A stretch of 64,000 nucleotides of DNA from Catenuloplanes indicus (GTDB lineage Bacteria > Actinomycetota > Actinomycetes > Mycobacteriales > Micromonosporaceae): assembly GCF_030813715.1 (NCBI RefSeq), contig NZ_JAUSUZ010000001.1, positions 3,906,001 to 3,970,000 of the forward strand. Direction: 5' to 3'. A program made the translations under genes and the position numbers. Under the pieces are notes generated by a model. The model ran no database searches. It was given only the letters and a program-made list of their open reading frames with translations, and was not told where the DNA came from. The stretch's first letter is position 1; every line of letters starts with the position of its first letter. Of this stretch, positions 25,352 through 34,039 are shown piece after piece.

Positions 25352-26679
25352 CCCGCGGCGAATCCCCGGCCCAACTGCTGGCCTGGCGCATCGACGACCA
25401 CATCGAAGGCCGCACACCCACCCCGGCGCTCGCCGCGCCGACCGAAGCCGACACCGCCCGGTACGCGGCGCTCATCGGCCTGCACACCCAGCGCGCCGGC
25501 AACCTCGACCCCGTGGAGGGGGCTAGAACGCCGTCGGCGCTGCTGACCGATCCGGCCATCGGCCGCACTGATCATCAGCAGTTGCTGGGTCTGGTCCTCG
25601 ACGAGCCCACCGTCGCGCGGACGCTGGCGGAGCCGTCGTGGCCGGCGCTGCGCACGGCGCTGACCCGGGCCGAGTACGCCGGGTACCAGCCCGCCGACGT
25701 CCTCGCCGCCGCTGTGCTGGCCCGGCCGCTGGACACCGCAAGGTCGGTATCGGACGTGCTGGCCTGGCGCGTCGCCCGCCACCTCCACGACAACGCCGCA
25801 CCCGCCACACCGGGTGGTGAGGACGGCTGGCGGCAGCTGGCCTGGACGCTCAAGGCCGCCGAGCAGGACGGTAAGACCGCCGCGCAGTTGCTGGCCGGCA
25901 CCCGCCCGGACAGCGGACTCGACGATGTCCGCCGTCTCGTCCACCAGCGCACCCAGCCAGCGCCCGCGCACGGCCCGCTGCCCTGGATGGCCCCGATCCC
26001 GCACCAGGTCGCCGATGACTGGAAGCCCTACCTCGACGCCTCGCATCGGCTGGTCAGCGATCGTGCGCAGGTGCTCGCGGCGGCCGCGATCGCCGACCGG
26101 CCGGCCTGGCTGGCTGGGCTCGGCGAGCAGCCGATCGACCCGCAGGCAGCCCGCCAGTGGCAGCGTCATGTCGAGATGGTCGCCGCGTTCCGCGACGAGT
26201 TCCAGGTCCGTACCGACGACCCGCTCCAGCCACTCGGCGCGTACCCGGCCGCCGACAGCGCCGCCCACCGCGCGTTCCTGCACGCCGCCGACGCCGTCCT
26301 AGCCACCCGCCACCCGCACGCCTCCACACCCGACGTCATCGACGTGCGGGTCACCGCCGACACCTATCTGGCGCTGCCGGACCTCGAACGCGAAGACGTC
26401 ACCCACGCCGTCGCCGGACGGCTCGGACCCGACTGGCTCGGACCACGGAACGGCACCGCGGACACCCTCATCACCACACCCACCTACGCCGCGCACCTAC
26501 GCGTCGAACTCACCCACCGCGGCCACCTAGACCCGGCGGCCGCACACGAACCGGCATCCGCCGAGGCCATCACGACCAGCCAGCCGCCGGCACACACGCA
26601 CGTCGGTCGTGGCCGGAACGGGCCAGCCCTGCCGATGGATCAGACCGCCGCGCAGCCCGGCATCCAGGTCACCTGGTAG
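25308..26679 (+). CDS. Relaxase C-terminal region in the -1 frame
   Basis: From the six-G run this frame reads DLPQVLAGTARRGPLTRGES, then PAQLLAWRIDDHI, which continues the relaxase segment ALHRAEADGG without a gap. The unit AE.DG...VL....R.L...S...LAWRI recurs a second time, around 25,670-25,780 (AEYAGYQPADVLAAAVLARP, then VLAWRVARHL). This is a typical repeated C-terminal module of actinobacterial MobF relaxases. There is no ribosome-binding site or good start codon, so it is not a separate gene. Joined, the protein has about 1513 residues. It ends PAQPGIQVTW-type at 26679. Either programmed -1 frameshifting or a one-base deletion explains the break. Confidence 0.7.
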
Positions 26680-26775
26680 CCCCAGCCCGCGGCCGTTTCC
26701 AGGTCGCCACCGCCGACCGGCGCGGCATCGGCACCCGCACCTCTCGTTCAGAACCCTGCGCATGAAAGGATTCCT

Positions 26776-27339
26776 ATGCCTCCGATCAGCAGCTCACCGC
26801 CACCTGGCCGGCCGGCTCCGGCTCACGCGGTCCGGCACGTGATCCAGTTCTCCGGCGGGATCGGCTCGTGGGCCGCCGCCATGCGCGTCGCCGCACAACA
26901 CGGCACCGACAACCTCGTCCTTCTCGCCGCCGACACCAAGGCGGAAGACCCTGGCCTGTGGCGCTTCGTCGACGACGCCGCCGCGCTCCTCGATGTCCAG
27001 CCCGTGATCGTCGCGGACGGTCGCACACCCTGGCAGGTCTTCGCCGACCAGCGTTTTCTCGGAAACAGCCGTATCGCCCCGTGCTCGACCTTCTTGAAAC
27101 AACGGCCCTGTCGAGCCTGGCTGACCACGCACGCCGACCCCGCCGACACGATCCTCTACGTCGGGATCGACTGGAGCAAACAGCACCGCACCCCGGGTAT
27201 CACCCGCGGCTGGGCGCCGTAGACGGTGCGGTTCCCGATGTGCGAACCACCGTTCCTGACCACGACCGACATGCTCGACTGGGCACGCACGGAAGGACTC
27301 CGCCCGCCCCGCGCCTACGCCGAAGGGTTCTCGCACAAC
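26776..27339 (+). pseudogene. PP-loop (PAPS-reductase-like) gene, 5' fragment
   Basis: AAAGGA precedes ATG 26776. The protein has the PP-loop IQFSGGIGSWAAAMR (about 22-36), then LAADTKAEDPGLWRF and the conserved region ILYVGIDWSKQHR. A TAG at 27220-27222 interrupts WAP-x-TVRFPMCEPPFL in frame, where relatives have tyrosine, so a TAC-to-TAG change is likely. At 27334-27339 (CACAAC, encoding HN of FSHN) family similarity stops abruptly. The missing C-terminal third, starting HNNCFGMCV, is found at 50,689-51,012. The gene was therefore split by the 23.4-kb insertion. Intact relatives are ATP-pyrophosphatases near phage/plasmid transfer genes. Confidence 0.75.
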
Positions 27340-27549
27340 TTCTCTCCAGGGTTTGCCGATGTCTCATCTCCATCGATGGCCGTATCCCGCTCCGCACCAC
27401 ACGTCCAAGATCATCCCGCTCGCCTGATAGATCCGAAGACCCCGTCTCGCAGGTCGCGTGCCTCGGATCACCAGCTCATACCCCGCATCCGGCGCCGGCC
27501 CCGGCCGTCGTCGTCGCTGTGACGCCGGGAACCCCACCACCCCTTGCCC

Positions 27550-27568
27550 TATACCCCCGGGGGGTATA
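27550..27568. promoter_or_regulatory. CsoR-type copper operator
   Basis: TATACCCCC-G-GGGGGTATA is a near-perfect match to the operator bound by the Cu(I)-sensing repressor CsoR. It lies 26 bp before the start codon of the copper ATPase, over the expected promoter. No csoR gene is in the window, so a host or distant CsoR must act on it. Confidence 0.85.
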
Positions 27569-27594
27569 CCTTCGGCGCATTGGAGGTGGTCGAC

Positions 27595-29766
27595 ATGACG
27601 ACCGGAGACCACGAAGGTCACGCAGCACCCGGGGCCGTGACCACACGCACGCACGCCACGGCGGGCATCGCGAGCACGCACGATCATCACGGGCATCCGG
27701 CGGCGCACGCCGGTCACGGTGGCGGACATGACGCGTCCGCGCATGGGGGTGCGGGTCATGGCGGGCACGACAAGCACGCCGGTCACGATCCGGATGCGTT
27801 CCGGCGGAAGTTCTGGCTCAGTTTGGTGCTGACGGTCCCGATCGTCGCAACGAGCCACATGATCATGGACTGGTTCGGCTACACCCTCGACTTCCCCGGT
27901 ATGGCGTGGGTCGGCCCGGTACTCGGTACCGCGGTGTTCCTCTACGGCGGGTGGCCGTTCCTGGCCGGTGCGGTCGCCGAGGTGCGGGACCAGGCACCGG
28001 GAATGATGCTGCTGATTGCGATGGCGATCACCGTGGCGTACGTGGCGTCGCTGGCGACCAGTGTCGGGGTGTTCGGACTGGACTTCTGGTGGGAGCTGGC
28101 GGCTTTGGTGACGATCATGCTGCTCGGGCACTGGCAGGAGATGAAAGCCATCGGGCAGGCGCAGGGCGCGCTCGCGGCGCTGGCCGCGCTGCTGCCCGAC
28201 GACGCCGAACGGCTTGCCGCCAACGGTGACACCGAGCGGGTGCCGGTGGCCGCGCTTGCGGTCGGGGATCTGGTGCTGGTGCGCTCGGGTGCGCGGGTGC
28301 CGGCTGATGGACGGATCGTCGAGGGCACGGCGGCTCTGGACGAGTCGATGATCACCGGTGAGTCCCGTCCGGTGTCCCGGGGTGCCGGAAATCGGGTGGT
28401 GGCCGGGACGGTCGCGACCGACTCGGCGATCCGGGTCCGGGTGGAGGCGGTGGGTGAGGACACGGCGCTGGCGGGGATCGGCCGGCTGGTCGCGCAGGCG
28501 CAGGCGGCCAGTGGCCGGGCACAGGTGCTGGCGGACCGGTTCGCGGCGCTGCTGTTCTACATCGCGACCGCCGCCGCGGTCCTGACCTTCGTCGTCTGGT
28601 GGCTGCTCGGTGACCTGGATCAGGCGGTGGTGCGGACCGTGACGGTGCTGGTGATCGCGTGCCCGCACGCGCTGGGCCTGGCGATCCCGCTGGTGATCGC
28701 GTTGTCGACGGCGCTGTCGGCGCGGGCCGGGATCCTGGTCAAGGACCGGCTGGCGCTGGAGCGGATGCGCACGGTCGAGGCGGTGCTGTTCGACAAGACC
28801 GGCACCCTGACCAAGGGTGCGCACACCGTGACCGGCATCGCTGCCACGACCGGGTTCACCGAGGCGCGGGTGCTGGATGTCGCCGGCGCGGTCGAGGCCG
28901 ACAGCGAGCACCCGCTGGCGCGGGCGCTGACCACGGCCGCCCACGAGCGGGGTCTGCGCGGGCGGGCGACGGGTTTCCGGTCGCTGACCGGCCGGGGCGT
29001 GCAGGCGGTCGTGGACGGGCGCACCTACGCCGTCGGCGGGCCCGCTCTGCTGCGGGAGCTCGGCGCGACGGTGCCGGCCGACCTGGAGGCGGCGGCGGGG
29101 CAGTGGTCGCGGCGTGGAGCGGCGGTGCTGCACCTGCTGCGCTTGGACGACGCCGGGACACCGGCGGTGATCGGGGCGTTCGGTCTGGAGGACGAGGTGC
29201 GGCCGGAAGCGCGCGAGGCGATCGCGCAGTTGCGTCAGGCCGGGATCGGCAAGATCGTGATGATCACCGGTGACGCGCGGCCGGTCGCCGAGGCCGTCGC
29301 GGCCGACCTCGGCTTCACCGCCGAGGATGAGGTGTTCGCCGAGGTCCTGCCGGCCGACAAGGACCGGACGGTGGCCGGGTTGCAGGAGCGCGGGCTGCGG
29401 GTGGCGATGGTCGGTGACGGGGTCAACGACGCGCCCGCGCTGGCCCGCGCGGATGTCGGCCTGGCGATCGGCGCGGGTACGGACGTGGCGATCGAGTCGG
29501 CCGGTGTCGTGCTGGCCTCCTCCGACCCCCGGGCGGTGACCGGCGTGATCCGCCTGTCGCAAGCCTCCTACCGGAAGATGATCCAGAACCTGGCGTGGGC
29601 GGCCGGCTACAACGTCGTGGCGATCCCGCTCGCCGCGGGCGTGCTGGCCTGGGCCGGGATCACGCTGAGCCCGGCGGTCGGAGCGGTGCTGATGAGCGCC
29701 TCGACGATCGTGGTCGCGCTCAACGCCCAACTGCTGCGCCGGGTGCGTCTGGCGCCCCGGCCGTGA
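27595..29766 (+). CDS. copB: Copper-exporting P1B-type ATPase (CopB-like, CPH motif)
   Basis: GGAGGTGG precedes ATG 27595 (723 aa); a longer frame from upstream would read through the CsoR operator and is rejected. Residues about 5-62 are very rich in His/Gly (HDHHGHPAAHAGHGGGHD), a metal-binding tail. Six or more transmembrane helices follow. The transport motif is CPHALG (about 356), typical of the CopB/P1B-3 group rather than CPC. The phosphorylation motif DKTGTLT is near 399 and the hinge GDGVNDAPAL near 606. It exports copper across the cytoplasmic membrane. The operator places it under copper induction. Confidence 0.92.
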   Translation: MTTGDHEGHAAPGAVTTRTHATAGIASTHDHHGHPAAHAGHGGGHDASAHGGAGHGGHDKHAGHDPDAFRRKFWLSLVLTVPIVATSHMIMDWFGYTLDFPGMAWVGPVLGTAVFLYGGWPFLAGAVAEVRDQAPGMMLLIAMAITVAYVASLATSVGVFGLDFWWELAALVTIMLLGHWQEMKAIGQAQGALAALAALLPDDAERLAANGDTERVPVAALAVGDLVLVRSGARVPADGRIVEGTAALDESMITGESRPVSRGAGNRVVAGTVATDSAIRVRVEAVGEDTALAGIGRLVAQAQAASGRAQVLADRFAALLFYIATAAAVLTFVVWWLLGDLDQAVVRTVTVLVIACPHALGLAIPLVIALSTALSARAGILVKDRLALERMRTVEAVLFDKTGTLTKGAHTVTGIAATTGFTEARVLDVAGAVEADSEHPLARALTTAAHERGLRGRATGFRSLTGRGVQAVVDGRTYAVGGPALLRELGATVPADLEAAAGQWSRRGAAVLHLLRLDDAGTPAVIGAFGLEDEVRPEAREAIAQLRQAGIGKIVMITGDARPVAEAVAADLGFTAEDEVFAEVLPADKDRTVAGLQERGLRVAMVGDGVNDAPALARADVGLAIGAGTDVAIESAGVVLASSDPRAVTGVIRLSQASYRKMIQNLAWAAGYNVVAIPLAAGVLAWAGITLSPAVGAVLMSASTIVVALNAQLLRRVRLAPRP

Positions 29767-29802
29767 CCCGGTCCCGGCCGAACACCCACCAGGCCGCGTG
29801 AT

Positions 29803-29836
29803 CGCAGCCCGAGGCAGACCACCGCCCGGGGCTGCG
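29803..29836 (+). terminator. Hairpin after the copper ATPase gene
   Basis: CGCAGCCC pairs with GGGCTGCG across an 18-nt loop, 36 nt after the stop. There is no T-run, so it is a probable but weak terminator. Confidence 0.5.
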
Positions 29837-29940
29837 AACGCGTGCCGAGGTGTGTTGCACCATGGCTGCTCCCGGCCGGGACCGCGATCCGGGCGCCGTG
29901 GCGGCGATCGTGGTGAGCGTCGGTGGTGGTGCGGTGAAGG

Positions 29941-30855
29941 GTGGTTGCCCGGGTGGCGGGTTCGCAAGCGGTGACGTATCTGTTGAGCGCGGCCGTGGTG
30001 CTCGGGCTGGCGGCCTCGGCCGCCGCCGGTGACGTGCTGGACCTGATGAATACGGCCCCGCCGCCCGCACAGGCCGCGACCGCACAGGCCGCGGCGGACC
30101 TCAGCGCGCCGGGCGTGCGGGTGCTGCGCCAGGACCCCGCACCCGCCCGGACCGCACGCGGTGATGCTGCCGTCTCCCGTCCGCCCGCTTCCCGCCCGCA
30201 GGCCTCCCGCCCTTCCGCGGCCGCCTCTGCCCCGGCCGCCGCGGCTGCGGTGGCGTGTGCGGGTGGCCGGTGGCAGCGCGACATCGAAGCCGCTCTCGCC
30301 CGTCTGGGCGGTTACGGTCCGGTCAGCGTCAACGGCCGGTCCTCGCCGGCCGACTGCGCCGCGATCCGGGCGTTTCAGCAGCGGTTCGGTGTCGAGCCCG
30401 CCGTCGGGCAGGCGGACGCCACCACGGCGGATGTCGCCCGGCGCCTCGCGGCCAGCACCGACCCGAAGCGGGTCCGGCAGTGCAAGGCCGGCGCCGGGGT
30501 GACCGCCTGCGTCGACTTGACCCTGCAGACGGTGTGGGTGATGCGTGACGGGGACGTGGTGTTCGGGCCGACCGTGGTTCGGACCGGGTTCCGCGGTCAC
30601 GCCACCCCGGCCGGGACGTACCGGATCAACAAGCGCGCGGTCCGGGAGTGGTCGAACCCGTACGAGGTGTGGCTGCCGTACTGGCAGCGGTTCAACGGCG
30701 GGATCGGTTTCCACGAGACGACCACGTACCTGCACGACGCGGCCCGCGGTTCGCACGGCTGCGTCAACCTCCTGCACCGCGACGCGGTGGCGATGTGGAA
30801 GCAGCTGAAGACCGGCACCAAGGTCCGCACCTTCGGCCGCCGGCCCGGCACCTGA
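29941..30855 (+). CDS. L,D-transpeptidase (YkuD) with peptidoglycan-binding domain
   Basis: The 304-residue protein has an N-terminal hydrophobic segment (TYLLSAAVVLGLAASAAAG, signal or anchor), then an Ala/Pro/Ser linker. A peptidoglycan-binding-like domain follows (about 108-160, including CAAIRAFQQRFGV), then a YkuD catalytic domain with HDAARGSHGCVNLL (Cys near 275). It should cross-link or modify murein outside the membrane. It follows the copper ATPase by 174 nt; periplasmic or cell-wall proteins with this domain often accompany actinobacterial copper modules. GTG 29941 is a best guess among several GTGs. Confidence 0.82.
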   Translation: MVARVAGSQAVTYLLSAAVVLGLAASAAAGDVLDLMNTAPPPAQAATAQAAADLSAPGVRVLRQDPAPARTARGDAAVSRPPASRPQASRPSAAASAPAAAAAVACAGGRWQRDIEAALARLGGYGPVSVNGRSSPADCAAIRAFQQRFGVEPAVGQADATTADVARRLAASTDPKRVRQCKAGAGVTACVDLTLQTVWVMRDGDVVFGPTVVRTGFRGHATPAGTYRINKRAVREWSNPYEVWLPYWQRFNGGIGFHETTTYLHDAARGSHGCVNLLHRDAVAMWKQLKTGTKVRTFGRRPGT

Positions 30856-31006
30856 CCCGAGGGGGGTCCTTCACCCGGGCGGGTGACAGGCGGGCATCCG
30901 CCCCGGGCGGCACAGGTCCGGGGCGGAGCCGGGCACGGCCCGGGGCCAGGGTCTGTGTCCGGGTGGTGTCGTCATCGGCGGAGGCCGCAGACGCTACGGT
31001 GGGGCG

Positions 31007-31459
31007 GTGAGCGGGGCAGCAGCGATCGTGCCGGGCCGTACGGCCCGGCTGATGCTGCTTTTGGCGACCGTCCTCGGCCTGGCGCTGATGCACACCCTCG
31101 GCCATACCGGTGTCCGCACCGACACCCACCACCCGGCGAGTACCGGCACGCACGAGTCGGCGGCCGGCACGCACGCACAGGTCACCGTGGGCGTGACGAT
31201 GGCGGCGTGGACGGCGTCGACGGTGTGCCCGGACGACCGCTGCGGCGGGCACGGTGGCCACGGCGCGGGTGTCTGGAGCGTGTGTCTGGCGATCCTGACC
31301 GGCCTGGTCGTGCTGGTGATGTTGCTGTGGCTGGCTGCCGCCGGCTACGACCGGCAGCGCCTGATGGCGGCGGGGGTGCTGCGGGCGTTGATGCCGCGCG
31401 CACCGCCGGACCGGCCTGCAGGTCTGACGCTGGCCTCGGTAGCGGTACTGCGCATATAG
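31007..31459 (+). CDS. DUF6153-like small His-rich membrane protein
   Basis: The 150-residue protein has a first helix (LMLLLATVLGLALMHTLGH), then a His-rich outer loop (HTGVRTDTHHPASTGTHESA; later CGGHGGHG). A second helix (LAILTGLVVLVMLLWLAA) follows, and the C-terminus ends VAVLRI. This resembles DUF6153 proteins that accompany DUF305 and copper genes in actinomycetes. TACGGT ends 6 nt before GTG 31007, so the mRNA is probably leaderless. A metal-handling role is inferred from histidines and neighbours. Confidence 0.72.
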   Translation: MSGAAAIVPGRTARLMLLLATVLGLALMHTLGHTGVRTDTHHPASTGTHESAAGTHAQVTVGVTMAAWTASTVCPDDRCGGHGGHGAGVWSVCLAILTGLVVLVMLLWLAAAGYDRQRLMAAGVLRALMPRAPPDRPAGLTLASVAVLRI

Positions 31460-31546
31460 GCGACCCACCTCGACGGCGACCGCGATCGGTCGTGGCCGAG
31501 GCGCCCGCACGCGTACCCGAATCCTGCCGAAAGGTCACATTCCATC

Positions 31547-32203
31547 ATGATGCGTATTTCCCTGCCCCCGACCACGATGCGGGGCCGTACCCTCCTCGCC
31601 GGTGCTGCAGTTACCGCCACGCTGCTGCTGTCGGCCTGCGGCGGTGATCACTCCGCCGACCCGGACGCCGGGGGCATGAACCACATGCCGGCGAGCGCGT
31701 CGGCGGCCGCACCGGCGGCGTCGGTGTCGGCTGGATCGTTCAACGACGCCGACGTCAGCTTCGCCGAGGCGATGATCCCGCACCACCAGCAGGCGGTGCA
31801 GATGGCCGCCCTCGCCGACGGCCGGGCCGCCGACAGCGAGGTCAAGACTCTCGCCGGCAAGATCGCGCAGGCCCAGCAGCCGGAGATCGACACCATGACC
31901 GGCTGGCTGGCCGCCTGGGGCCGGCCAGCACCGGACATGAGCATGGACGCGGGCATGCACCACGGGTCGATGCCCGGCATGATGTCCGACGCCGACATGA
32001 GCATGCTCACCGAGGCCACCGGCGCCGCGTTCGACACGCACTTCCTCACCATGATGATCAGCCACCACGAAGGCGCCATCGACATGGCGCAGCAGGAAGT
32101 CCAGCAAGGTACTAACGCCGACGCGAAGGCCCTGGCCCAGAAAATCATCACCGATCAGCAGGCCGAGATCACCACGATGAAGGGCATCCTCGCCCGCCTC
32201 TGA
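31547..32203 (+). CDS. DUF305 lipoprotein
   Basis: The 218-residue protein carries a lipoprotein signal (LLAGAAVTATLLLSACGG, lipobox LSAC). Two DUF305 repeats follow, each with the HH motif: MIPHHQQAVQMA and MISHHEGAIDMA, separated by a Met/His-rich segment (DMSMDAGMHHGSMPGMM). DUF305 proteins bind metals, often copper, on the outer face of the membrane. GAAAGG precedes the double ATG at 31547/31550. It sits with the copper ATPase and DUF6153-like gene and probably acts with them. Confidence 0.88.
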   Translation: MMRISLPPTTMRGRTLLAGAAVTATLLLSACGGDHSADPDAGGMNHMPASASAAAPAASVSAGSFNDADVSFAEAMIPHHQQAVQMAALADGRAADSEVKTLAGKIAQAQQPEIDTMTGWLAAWGRPAPDMSMDAGMHHGSMPGMMSDADMSMLTEATGAAFDTHFLTMMISHHEGAIDMAQQEVQQGTNADAKALAQKIITDQQAEITTMKGILARL

Positions 32204-32366
32204 CCGGTGCCCTCGACCGGGTGGGCGGGCGCTGATCGCGTCCCGCCCACCGGGCCTTGCACCTCCGGCCGACCGGGATTCGCGAAGCGCGTTTCGCACA
32301 CGCCGCCAAAGGTATTTTTGGTACATTTGCCATTCGGTGTGTCAGGGATGCGGGACGGAAAGGTTC

Positions 32367-32741
32367 ATGTTCGGGCTGGTCATGCGGATGACGACCGTGG
32401 CGCTGATCGTGTTCTGCGCCGCGATGGCCGATCATGCGCTGCCGCACCCCCACCATGCGCACGTCGCGCACGCCGCGGTCGTCGCGCCACCGGACCCGGC
32501 CGGGCCTGGCGCCGGTGATGCCGTCCCGGCGACCGGCGAACGGCCGCACGACGCGCATCCGTGCATCACCGCCGCGCTCCTGCCGCCGGTCAGTACGGGC
32601 GTCGTCGATCTGGCCGAGGTCGTTCCGGACGTTCCGGTCCGGGCCGGTGCGGTGCCCGTGACGGTCACCGCCGATGCCGCGCACCCGCCCGGCAGATCCG
32701 CGGCCGGCGTGCTCTCGACGACCTGCGTCCACCGCATCTGA
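32367..32741 (+). CDS. Small His-rich exported or membrane protein (124 aa)
   Basis: One hydrophobic helix (VALIVFCAAMADHALP) is followed by a His stretch (HPHHAHVAHAAVV) and an Ala/Pro/Val-rich tail ending TTCVHRI. ATG 32367 has GGAAAGG close upstream; ATG 32382 is the alternative. An AT-rich segment at 32,310-32,340 may be its promoter. The layout copies the other two His-rich proteins of the module (31007, 35512), including the C-terminal R-I. Function unknown, probably metal binding. Confidence 0.58.
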   Translation: MFGLVMRMTTVALIVFCAAMADHALPHPHHAHVAHAAVVAPPDPAGPGAGDAVPATGERPHDAHPCITAALLPPVSTGVVDLAEVVPDVPVRAGAVPVTVTADAAHPPGRSAAGVLSTTCVHRI

Positions 32742-32929
32742 CAGGCCCCGGCCTGCCGCCTGCCGCCACCCGCTTCGCCCCTCTTCCGCGATGACCGATG
32801 CCGCGGGCCCGGGCCGGTGTGACGGCGGCATGCCTTCCGCGACCCTGTTGACCCTGTGCCACCCTTGCTGGCGCCCCTGTTCGTTGGGTGCGCGGGCCGG
32901 TGGCGCATGTCCTGAAAGCGGCTTCGCAC

Positions 32930-34039
32930 ATGATCGACCTGATGGGGTCCCGGCTCGACCGGCGGCCTTCACCCAGCCAGCTCATCTCCAGCTCCACCTG
33001 CCACCACCTCGACCAGCTCGTCGGGAACACGCCGGTGCTGTGGACCCCGGACATCACCGACGCGACCGACCGTGGGTTCTGGGCCAAACTCGAAGGCCAC
33101 AACCCCGGCGGGATCAAAGACCGGCCCGGTCTGCACCTCATCCAGCGCGCCCGGGAACGCGGCGACCTGCCCGACGGGGCCCCGATCGTGGAGTCGACCT
33201 CCGGCACCCTCGGTCTCGGTCTCGCCCTGGCCGGCCTGATTCACGGCCACCCGGTCACCCTGGTCACCGACCCGGGCATGGAAACGTCGATGCGGAACCT
33301 GCTGGCCGCCTACGGCGCCCGTATCGACCTGGTCGAGACACCGCACCCGGACGGCGGCTGGCAGCAGGCCCGCCGCGACCGGGTCACCGCGCTGCGCGAG
33401 GCGCACGGCGGTTTCTGCCCGGACCAGTACCACAACCCCGACAACGCCGACGCCTACCAGCCCTTGGCCCTGGAACTCGCCGCGCAGCTGGGCCGCGTCG
33501 ACGTGCTGGTCTGCTCCGTCGGCACCGGCGGGCACTCCGCCGGGACCGCGCGGGTGCTGCGCGAGTTCTTCCCCGGTCTGAAGCTGGTCGGCGTCGACGC
33601 GTGCGGGTCCACGATCTTCGGCCAGCCGGCCCGGACTCGGCTTATGCGCGGGCTCGGCAGCAGCATCCTGCCGCGCAACGTCGACTACCCCGCCTTCGAC
33701 GAGGTCCACTGGGTCGCCGCCGCCGAAGCGGTATGGGCGTGCCGGCGCCTGGCCGCCGGGCACTACATCAGCGGCGGCTGGAGCGTCGGCGCGGTCGCGC
33801 TGGTCGCCTCCTGGCTGGCCCGGACCCTGCCCGGCGACACCCGCATCGCCGCGGTCTTCCCCGACGGCCCGCACCGCTACGCAGAAACCGTCTACAGCGA
33901 CGACTACTGCCACCGCCACGACCTGCTCGGCCACCCGCCCGCACTCGGTCCGCAGCAGCTGGACCATCCCGGCGAGGCCGAGGCGACCCGCTGGACGCGC
34001 TGCACCCGCGTCATCGACCCGGCCGGGAACACGCCGTGA
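32930..34039 (+). CDS. PLP-dependent cysteine-synthase-like enzyme
   Basis: From ATG 32930 the protein has 369 residues. LVGNTPVLW and [14 protein letters not shown] (PLP lysine near 62), [15 protein letters not shown] and [14 protein letters not shown] are the landmarks of the O-acetylserine sulfhydrylase/cystathionine-synthase fold. Canonical enzymes have GGSxKDR; here GGIKDR keeps the lysine. The family adds nucleophiles such as sulfide to an activated serine. It overlaps the MFS exporter start (GTGA), so the product or a thiol is probably exported by that partner. A role in metal-thiol chemistry is inference. Confidence 0.82.
   Translation: MIDLMGSRLDRRPSPSQLISSSTCHHLDQLVGNTPVLWTPDITDATDRGFWAKLEGHNPGGIKDRPGLHLIQRARERGDLPDGAPIVESTSGTLGLGLALAGLIHGHPVTLVTDPGMETSMRNLLAAYGARIDLVETPHPDGGWQQARRDRVTALREAHGGFCPDQYHNPDNADAYQPLALELAAQLGRVDVLVCSVGTGGHSAGTARVLREFFPGLKLVGVDACGSTIFGQPARTRLMRGLGSSILPRNVDYPAFDEVHWVAAAEAVWACRRLAAGHYISGGWSVGAVALVASWLARTLPGDTRIAAVFPDGPHRYAETVYSDDYCHRHDLLGHPPALGPQQLDHPGEAEATRWTRCTRVIDPAGNTP

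Noticed and set aside
27544-27594. Upstream start for the copper ATPase
   Set aside because: It would translate through the CsoR operator; GGAGGTGG before ATG 27595 is a much better start.
27364-30777. An 1137-codon antisense frame over the copper ATPase and L,D-transpeptidase
   Set aside because: Low-complexity Arg/His/Pro content with no motif; the plus-strand genes have all catalytic signatures.
32674-34035. Long plus-strand extension of the MFS exporter covering the cysteine-synthase-like gene in another frame
   Set aside because: The extension is Arg/Pro-rich shadow sequence; GTG 34036 with the stop overlap is the natural start.
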